This document shows positions 19,234 to 25,137 of a stretch of DNA of 25,137 nucleotides, piece by piece. The number at the start of each line of letters is the position of its first letter. Position 1 is the first letter of the stretch. A program made the translations under genes and the position numbers. Origin of the DNA: CAZJPD01 sp964547795 (lineage in GTDB: Bacteria; Pseudomonadota; Alphaproteobacteria; Rickettsiales; Midichloriaceae); assembly GCA_964547795.1 (NCBI GenBank), contig CAZJPD010000014.1:1-25137 (forward strand), in the 5' to 3' direction. A model generated the notes under the pieces. It saw only the letters and a list, made by a program, of their open reading frames with translations, was not told the origin of the DNA and did not search any database.

Positions 19234-19506
19234 TACAAAACTTTTGATACTCATAAACATATCAAAAGCCTTCAAGAAACTGGCTTTAACGAAAAACAAG
19301 CTGAGAAGCTTGTTAAATCCCTCCTTGAATCTAGAGATTTTAATATCTCTATCCTTGCTACTCGTGAACAACTCACTAAAGTTGAAGCTAAACTTCAAAA
19401 GGAAATTGCAAATGTTAAAACCAACATTCTTAAATGGATGCTTCCTTTTATGCTTTCTTCTTTTACTATGATAGTAGCTATAATGATTAAACTGTTTTTG
19501 TTTTAG
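19225..19506 (+). CDS. DUF1640/CCDC90-like coiled-coil membrane protein, copy 2
   Basis: 93 residues from the ATG at 19225 (ATG at 19210 is an alternative). The N-terminus KTFDTHKHIKSLQETGFNEK aligns with copy 1, as do AEKLVKSLLESRDF and the following L-x-T-[KR]-E. The coiled coil is much shorter, and ILKW leads into a C-terminal membrane helix (FMLSSFTMIVAIMIKLFLF). It is thus a diverged, shortened paralogue. It fills the traW/traU junction on the opposite strand; its TAG stop is 2 bases from the traW stop and its 5' end overlaps the only ATG available to traU. Function unknown. Confidence 0.75.
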   Translation: MMHYKTFDTHKHIKSLQETGFNEKQAEKLVKSLLESRDFNISILATREQLTKVEAKLQKEIANVKTNILKWMLPFMLSSFTMIVAIMIKLFLF

Positions 19507-19508
19507 TC

Positions 19509-20198
19509 TCATTCTACCCTCACCTCATCTATTGTAAGTACTTTTTTACCTTCCTCTTGGTGAACGACAGATGGTACGTGAACTATGTTAAATCTACTGC
19601 TATATGCTCCCCATTGATCAAAGTAGTAGTAATATTCTTTATCTCCCACCTTCTTAAATCCTACATCACCATTAATCAGAATTATTTTACTAAGCTGATT
19701 GTTATCGTAATATTTATGTGCAAATTCCCTTTGTGCTCCCTCGTCTCCGTCTATGAATATCAATGGCTCGTTAAACACCATACAATCTAATGGATTGATC
19801 TTTGTTCCTGCTTTGTATAACAGTTTGTATTTTGTTTTTTCTCTCTCTTTACTATCTGCATTTATTTTATTACTACCTAACTCATATCCCATATTGTCAG
19901 GGATAAAAATATCTTCCTTAAGTTCTGTTGTAGAGTCAAATTCCCTTCTTCTATCCTCTGTTGCTTTTGCAATACCCACCACTCTGTTTGGTCTTTTGAT
20001 TTGTCTTTTTACCTCTTTGCTGTATTTCTCATTAAACTTTTCTAATTTCCCACTTTCTTCGTAATACTGTAGCTTATTTTCAATATCTTCCAGTAGATCG
20101 GGTTCTGTTATAGTATAAGTGTTACCATACTTACCCAAATCTTTTGCATAAACTCCATGCAGGAAAAACAAACATGATACTACAATAACAACCCTCAT
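19509..20198 (-). CDS. traW: TraW, F-type pilus assembly protein
   Basis: 229 residues with a signal peptide (VVIVVSCLFFLHGVYA), then KDLGKYGNTYTITEPDLLEDI, the standard N-terminus of TraW. Further TraW features are FNEPLIFIDGDEG, LIFIDGD near residue 150, SKIILINGDV and YYYFDQWGAYSSRFNI ending in VHVPSVV. It is a periplasmic partner of TrbC in F pilus assembly. It appears intact, 17 bases after traC with a strong GGAGGGAGG site before the ATG. Its stop is tail-to-tail with DUF1640 copy 2. Confidence 0.9.
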   Translation of the reverse strand: MRVVIVVSCLFFLHGVYAKDLGKYGNTYTITEPDLLEDIENKLQYYEESGKLEKFNEKYSKEVKRQIKRPNRVVGIAKATEDRRREFDSTTELKEDIFIPDNMGYELGSNKINADSKEREKTKYKLLYKAGTKINPLDCMVFNEPLIFIDGDEGAQREFAHKYYDNNQLSKIILINGDVGFKKVGDKEYYYYFDQWGAYSSRFNIVHVPSVVHQEEGKKVLTIDEVRVE

Positions 20199-20215
20199 TC
20201 CTCCCTCCTTTTTCT

Positions 20216-22732
20216 TTAAACTACACTACCTGCACTTTCCATATCCTCCATCACTCTCTCCACCGCTTCTGCTGTTTCTATACCCTCATCTATATAACCC
20301 TTCACCCTTGCAAATACTTCTGGACTTGACGAATATAATACTTGCGAAAATTTATCCAACATCAACCTACTTACAAAGTACTGCTTCTCTGATTGGTATA
20401 TTAGCATCTCTGAATATTGCCCTATTGATGTTGTTAGGTTTTTGACAACACTAAAGAGTTCTTTTGGTAACTTCATCTTTTCCAAAGATTCCGCTGACTC
20501 TCCGCTTTGTTTTAATAACACCCTCCATGCACTGTTCTTTATTACTCCCATCCTCGCTGTATCCATCGCTACCTGCAATGCATCCTTCCCTTCACTTCCA
20601 TAAAAATTCTTTAATGACTGTGTTCCTAATACTAATGCTCCGTTGTATTTCCTTAACGTCTTTACCATCGATGCCAAGAATAACGGAAAATTCTCTAGTG
20701 CATACCATGCCTCATCAAACAACACGATGAACTTCTGCCTCCTTCCTCCCAAATATACTTGTTGCACTATCTATATTGCCAACATCTACATTATTACTCC
20801 TCCTAACTTTGGCAATTCCCTTAATTCCTCAAATTCTAATACTGTCAGCTGTTTCTCAAATTTTATGTTCTTTTTCCCATTGAAAAACCTTCCATAGTTT
20901 CCTTTTGATGTGTATTCAAATAACATCAATGCTAAATCTTTTTCTCTCTCCTCTTTTGTATTTAGAATCTCTACTAACCTGTCTATGTTTGCTTCTGATT
21001 TGTATTTTTCCCATACCTCATGAATACTTATCGCTATTGACGCATTTTGTATATCTGTTGTCCCATATATCGGTGCTGCCATCTTTGCTATTATCTTTTT
21101 TAGATAATTCAATGAATCCTGTGTTATATTTGCTCTTTCTTCGTTCTCTTCTTCCTTTGGATTATATTCCCCTTCATCTGGTATATTACTAAATGGATTT
21201 AATGATGTTTTTGATCCTGAACCAAAACTTAAAAAATCTCCTCCCATTATCTTGCATGTCTTCTCAAAACTCCTCCCTATATCCACCACAAACACTTTTA
21301 CTCCTTGTGCTAAATGCGTCATTACAAATTCTTGTAAAAATACTGATTTTCCACTTCCTGACTCCCCTATTATGCACGCATTATAGTTGTTCCCTCCTTC
21401 AAAATTATTCCATGTAAATACCTGCCCTCTCCTGCCCGTTAATATCATCCCTCCGTTCTGTGTTCCCCCCCATTCTCCATGTATTGGTAATAATGCCTTT
21501 GGTTCACTTGATAATACTGTCTTTTGTATATCAAATTTCCTATATAACTTTCCAAGTCCTGTTTTATTTAAAAATGGACAAAAACCCAAAAGAGCTGGTA
21601 AATGAAAATACTTTAATCCTTTTATGACAAAATCATGCTTCCTCCATAAGCTCATTAGATTTTGCTCTACAGTTTCTATCTTTTCGCTCCTTGCTGTGAG
21701 CATCACCATCAACGTTCTACGCAAGAACCTTTCTCTTTTCTTTAGATTATCTCCTATGATATGACTCCATTCCTTACCTTCTTCCTCTAATACCCTATTA
21801 AACCTACCTAGCATCCCTGAGGCTTGTTTTACTACCAACTCTCCTTTTTTCTTATATCCCTCTTGATCTGTATTTGTTATCTCATTCGCAATTGTATAAA
21901 CAATCCCAAATCTTGATGGTATCTGCATGCTATCTGAATCTATATCACCTAAAAGACATGCCATCTTCCCTATTGAAAAATTGTCTGGATAATACTCTAC
22001 TTCATACATCCTTGATGTATATTTACCTCCACCCAGTAATACACCATCTTCCGTTGCAAGCAGGGCATTTGATACATCACAGATTTTATCTGAGATTTGA
22101 TCTGATATATTCTCTTCTTTGTTATAAGTGTTAGCAACACAACTCACCCCTTTGAAATCTGGACAATTTGTTATTTCTTTGACCAACCTTACAAAACCAT
22201 CTACCCCTAGACTTTGTGGCTGTATTCCTATACCACTAAGTATCGTTTTTAACCTTCCTCTGAATTTGATTGTTTTATCTATACTGCTTACAACATTCTT
22301 ACCCCCTTTCTTCTTGTATAAAGTGTTTGAGTATGAGAAAAATACCCTGTAATTCCTATGCTTAAAACTTATCTCTTCTTCCTCGTTATACTTGTCAAAA
22401 AACTCAGTACGATACTCTTCTAACTTTCTATAAACCCCGTCTCTTCTTATTCGTGCCTTCCTCCATTTATCAATAGCAGGAGTTAAATCATCACTTGCTA
22501 GTAGCAATACCTCTAACACCCCTCCCCCTGGTAATTGATCATCAAATAACATTGATACTTGTTTATAAAACGTATCATCTATCCCCACTGCTGTATTTCC
22601 CTCAAATATAAAACCCACTATGTTGTCATCTAAGTAGTAAATCTCCTCTTCCTCATCGTAAAACCTATATGAGAATAACTCTGACCTTGGGGTAGGATTG
22701 TTTATCCTGTCTAGCAATGCATCTTCTAACAT
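20216..22732 (-). pseudogene. traC: TraC, F-type T4SS ATPase (VirB4-like), two in-frame TAG codons
   Basis: Cytoplasmic ATPase that drives pilus assembly. The first part (22732 to 20786, 648 residues) has SYRFYDEEEEIYYLDDNIVG at the N-terminus, as usual for TraC, then a Walker A NACIIGESGSGKSVFLQEF and VFVVDIGRSFEKTCKIMGG. The frame meets TAG at 20786-20788 and again at 20771-20773, with M-L-A-I between them, then continues without a shift as IVQQVYLGGRRQKFIVLFDEAW, which supplies Walker B, through 20216. Without the two stops the protein would be about 838 residues (F TraC 875). Both ATP-binding motifs survive but on different sides of the stops. The ATG overlaps the preceding small gene by 7 bases. 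A GTG at 20767 could start the C-terminal piece. Confidence 0.9.
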
Positions 22733-22917
22733 CGCTCTCCTATACCTAAATCCTTCAAAAGAGCCATCCCCAAATTATCACATATATCTATTCTAAAGTG
22801 TCTATTTAACCTACTTGCTATAGTTTGCTCAACATTATGATCAACAACCAATATCTCCCCACCTCTCTTCTCTCCATTAAATTCTAATTCATCTATCTTA
22901 AACATCTCTCCAAACAT
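22726..22917 (-). CDS. Small protein of unknown function coupled to traC
   Basis: 63 residues starting MFGEMFKIDELEFNGEKRGG and ending LLKDLGIGERC. No signal peptide, membrane helix or known motif. The ATG has AAGGAG upstream, and its TAG stop overlaps the start of traC, so it looks like a real gene of the operon. In RAGE this position is normally held by traV, a lipoprotein, but there is no lipobox here. It may be a new small gene or the remnant of a longer one. Confidence 0.5.
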   Translation of the reverse strand: MFGEMFKIDELEFNGEKRGGEILVVDHNVEQTIASRLNRHFRIDICDNLGMALLKDLGIGERC

Positions 22918-22962
22918 TTCAAACTTGACTCCTTTTCCTTACCTTCTTCACACCCCCATCCT

Positions 22963-23508
22963 TCATTCATTTTGAAGATACAAATACACCATATACTTCT
23001 TCTCTAATCTTTTCTTTACTTCCTCTGTGATTTCCTCTCCTACTATTTGCTTAAAATATCCCTCATTATTCTCTAGTACATTCCTTCTACTTATTGTCCC
23101 ACTCATTACTGCTTGGTATGCATCCAGTCTAGGTGTCATAAAAAACATATATCCTGGATATACACTTAACATCACAAGCTTTATCTCTTTTTCTCTATTA
23201 CTTCCCACATACTTAAATGGCATCAACCCACATCTTAGTGCCACCTCTTCATTATACTTCTTTGGTTTTAAAATTGTCGCATCTCTATCATAACACCCCA
23301 GTCCTACCCTATATGCCATTACCCCCTTTATATTCTCATGTATGCTTTCTTTCCTATATTTTTTGTATAACCCTACATTATATTCAATTCCCTTATCTTC
23401 CTTGCTCCATAGCAGTAAATTATTTACTGGACTCTCTTCGTAAAAATTCTCCCTATAATAGTGCTCTTGCACTTCTAAAAATACCTCCCTTTTTATCCCC
23501 CTCTCCAA
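22963..23508 (-). CDS. Uncharacterised protein, 5' end uncertain
   Basis: 181 residues from a TTG at 23508 with an AGGGGGG purine run just before it. The C-terminal half contains NEEVALRCGLMPFKYVG and TPRLDAYQAVMSGTIS, which loosely resembles a widespread uncharacterised family of small proteins with an 'ALRCGL.PF.Y' and 'LDAYQAL..GT' pattern; this link is from memory and weak. No signal or membrane segment. The same frame is open further upstream to 23616 without ATG, and after TAG-TAA at 23617-23622 there is an in-frame ATG at 23676 with a purine-rich site, so the gene may once have started there. It lies 45 bases before the 63-residue gene. Confidence 0.55.
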   Translation of the reverse strand: MERGIKREVFLEVQEHYYRENFYEESPVNNLLLWSKEDKGIEYNVGLYKKYRKESIHENIKGVMAYRVGLGCYDRDATILKPKKYNEEVALRCGLMPFKYVGSNREKEIKLVMLSVYPGYMFFMTPRLDAYQAVMSGTISRRNVLENNEGYFKQIVGEEITEEVKKRLEKKYMVYLYLQNE

Positions 23509-23929
23509 TTCCCCCCTAAACTCCTTCAGTTCTCTATATGTGTATTGACTTTTTCCCTTTGTCTCATTTGTTACACTCCCTTTATTAATCCCTATAAGAA
23601 GAAGTGCTTTTTTAACTTACTACTCTCCCTTAATACGGATAGCCTCCTTCTTATAACCCTCATCCCCTGTTGCCATCCTTATTCCTTACTGTCAAATCTT
23701 ATATCTTCTGAAAGTGTCTTATCTCGGCACTTCTACCTGCTTTGTTTGTGAATTTCAGGATTTTTTCCCTTTTACCTAAATTTTTTGAATCTTTTTGAAT
23801 AATTTTTTTAGTAATTTTACAAAATATTTTCAGAACCTTGCATTTTTTCAAACTCCCTATTAACTAAGCAATAATACATCAAGTGATTTTTTGATGATGT
23901 TTTTGTAAATTTAAAACTACAGAAAAAAA
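23509..23929. other. Divergent intergenic region
   Basis: No complete gene seen. The left part (to 23676) may be the decayed 5' end of the minus-strand gene. The right part (about 23760-23929) is extremely A/T-rich and presumably holds divergent promoters, but I could not place a convincing -35/-10 pair. A weak inverted repeat CATCAA/TTGATG lies near 23888-23910. Confidence 0.4.
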
Positions 23930-24409
23930 ATGAACATCTTTTATCTTGATCACGATATTAGCAGTTGTGCCAAATACCATGCTGATTCTCATGTTATTAA
24001 GATGATACTTGAGTCTGCACAAATTTTATGCACAGCTCTATCAATCCATGAAATTATATCACCATACAAACCCACCCATTCTAAACATCCTTGCGTCTTA
24101 TGGGCTGCTGAATCTATCGATAATTGGATATGGCTAAAAAATTTAACACTTGAACTAGATAAAGAATATCGTTATCGCTGGAATAAAGATAATTCTCACA
24201 AATCTGCCCTAATAGTTAAATCTTTGCTTTTTCCCAATATAGAGCATCTCAAAAATATTGGTATTACTCAAAGACCACAAGCTATACCAAAGAAATATAG
24301 AATACCAAACAACCCTATAGAAGCTTATAGAAAATACTACGCTATAGAAAAACGCCATCTGCACAAATATACAAAAAGAAAGCTCCCCTATTGGCTTTGC
24401 AATTGCTAA
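23930..24409 (+). CDS. Phage-type conserved protein (MNIFYLD...HVIKMILESAQ family)
   Basis: 159 residues, intact, on the plus strand. The N-terminus MNIFYLDHDISSCAKYHADS with HVIKMILESAQILCTAL matches a conserved family found mainly in bacteriophages (including marine phages) and some proteobacteria, where H-x-D-x-H-V-[VI]-K-M-[IL]-L-E-[SY] is nearly invariant. Next come HPCVLWAAESIDNWIWL and YRYRW, also typical. The function of the family is not established to my knowledge; annotations such as pyrimidine-dimer glycosylase-like occur. The gene lacks a clear Shine-Dalgarno and lies against the direction of the tra genes, which suggests independent acquisition. Confidence 0.7.
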   Translation: MNIFYLDHDISSCAKYHADSHVIKMILESAQILCTALSIHEIISPYKPTHSKHPCVLWAAESIDNWIWLKNLTLELDKEYRYRWNKDNSHKSALIVKSLLFPNIEHLKNIGITQRPQAIPKKYRIPNNPIEAYRKYYAIEKRHLHKYTKRKLPYWLCNC

Positions 24410-24458
24410 AAGATTAAGACAATTTGAAAAAAAGACAAAAACTCTCTCACATTTGCTC

Positions 24459-24480
24459 TACCACTGAATGGTATCTTTTT
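24459..24480 (+). terminator. Possible weak intrinsic terminator
   Basis: TACCA-CTGAA-TGGTA forms a 5-bp stem followed by TCTTTTT, 50 bases after the plus-strand phage-type gene. The short, A/T-containing stem makes it weak. Confidence 0.35.
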
Positions 24481-24517
24481 GTTATCCCTCATACCCTTTC
24501 CTCTTAACTCTCACCAC

Positions 24518-25137
24518 TTATACCACCCCATTCCTATCAATACTTAAAAACCTTCCTATTTCTACTCTTTTTCTTTCACTTATCTCTTCTGTCATTTCTT
24601 TCTCTTTACAATACCTTTTGTATTTACTACAAAATTTGTATTCCTTATAAAGATCTCCTGTTAATTCTGATAAATACTCTTGACTAAAATTCTCACTCCT
24701 CTCCCTCTCGTCCACATTTTTCACTACATAATCTATAAACTCTAACCACGGAAATATCACCCCCTTACCTTCCTTGCCTACAATTATTGGCTTCAATATC
24801 CTATTTATTACTCTTGTAGCTTTATATACAGTCTTTTCTGTCCCACAAAATGCTTCTTTATCAGATAATTGCCTCCCAAATTTTTCACTATATTCCCCAT
24901 TACTTTGTTTCCTCGACATATCTCTTACATACCTCTCTGTTATCACTTTATACATCTCTTTGTTGTCATAATTATACTGAATACCTATTTTACAGCATTT
25001 TCTTATCTTCTCTGAAATTTCCCCCTTAATCGGATATATTAAATCTTCTAACCATGGTCTACATACTCCTGATCCTTTCATATAGCATATTTTATCTATT
25101 ACTACTTCCTTGACTGTAGTGTTGACCAATACTACCT
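24518..25137 (-). CDS. Uncharacterised Lys/Glu-rich protein (5' end outside the window)
   Basis: The minus-strand frame is open from the window edge to a TAA at 24518. Counting from a TTG at 25129 there are 203 residues, but the frame continues upstream so the true start is unknown. No signal peptide, membrane helix or known catalytic motif. A short motif occurs twice: GSGVCRPWLEDLIYP near residues 19-33 and GKGVIFPWLEFIDYV near 121-135, which suggests an internal duplication. The C-terminus is rich in Lys, Glu and Arg. It does not resemble traB, traK, traE or traL, which one would expect upstream of traC. Confidence 0.5.
   Translation of the reverse strand, partial: VVLVNTTVKEVVIDKICYMKGSGVCRPWLEDLIYPIKGEISEKIRKCCKIGIQYNYDNKEMYKVITERYVRDMSRKQSNGEYSEKFGRQLSDKEAFCGTEKTVYKATRVINRILKPIIVGKEGKGVIFPWLEFIDYVVKNVDERERSENFSQEYLSELTGDLYKEYKFCSKYKRYCKEKEMTEEISERKRVEIGRFLSIDRNGVV

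Noticed and set aside
19234..19512. Upstream extension of the traU open frame
   Set aside because: It is the antisense of DUF1640 copy 2; the TraU features and signal peptide begin only after it.
490..22732. Reassignment of TAG to an amino acid across the element
   Set aside because: TAG ends several genes at plausible positions (6667, 19504, 22726), and many genes also carry indels that no recoding would repair. The residues expected at the TAG sites are not uniform. Only the bias itself is kept as a finding.
23888..23910. CATCAA/TTGATG inverted repeat as an operator or terminator
   Set aside because: Only six base pairs in very A/T-rich DNA, with no T-run or symmetry beyond the stem; likely chance.
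1..25137. CRISPR arrays, tRNA or rRNA genes, transposases, integrase
   Set aside because: No regularly spaced repeats, tRNA- or rRNA-like sequence, or transposase or integrase motifs were recognised in the sequence or in the translated frames I read.

Overview
This AT-rich window carries most of an F-type conjugation gene cluster, and almost every gene is on the minus strand. Reading in the direction of transcription (high to low coordinates), the order is traC, traW, traU, trbC, traN (two ORFs), traF, traH, traG, an unnamed membrane gene, the coupling-protein gene traD, a ribbon-helix-helix gene (traD_Ti type) and the relaxase/helicase gene traA_Ti. An F-type secretion channel joined to Ti-type DNA-processing genes in this order is the hallmark of Rickettsiales Amplified Genetic Elements (RAGE). 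I therefore infer a Rickettsiales host (Rickettsia, Orientia, Megaira or a relative). No rRNA or housekeeping gene is present to confirm this.

The element is in decay. traA_Ti, traD, traG, traH, traF, traC, the gene between traG and traD, and a DUF2130 cargo gene are each broken by single-base indels and/or in-frame stops. traA_Ti has also lost an internal segment that should hold the helicase Walker A motif. Genes that look intact are traW, traD_Ti, probably both traN ORFs, and the coding bodies of traU and trbC. Seven of the eight in-frame stops I can place are TAG, and two of the frameshifts sit in runs of G (coding strand).

Layout. 1-1738: two-gene cargo directly behind traA_Ti, a DUF2130 (PD-(D/E)XK-like) pseudogene and the start of a PrrC/RloC-like AAA_13 ATPase that runs off the window. 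1740-6258: traA_Ti remains (relaxase, helicase, embedded primase/Toprim, tail). 6262-9407: traD_Ti, traD and a membrane gene. 9397-22732: the F-type transfer genes. 22726-25137: a poorly characterised segment with three unrecognised minus-strand genes and one plus-strand phage-like gene; the usual traV/traB/traK/traE/traL genes are not seen here.

The most unusual structure is a pair of related plus-strand genes (DUF1640/CCDC90-like: N-terminal 'FDTH' motif, coiled coil, one C-terminal membrane helix). One fills the traW/traU junction and the other the traU/trbC junction. Each meets the upstream tra gene tail-to-tail within a few bases and covers the 5' end of the next tra gene antisense, so traU and trbC have lost any obvious start codon and ribosome binding site of their own.
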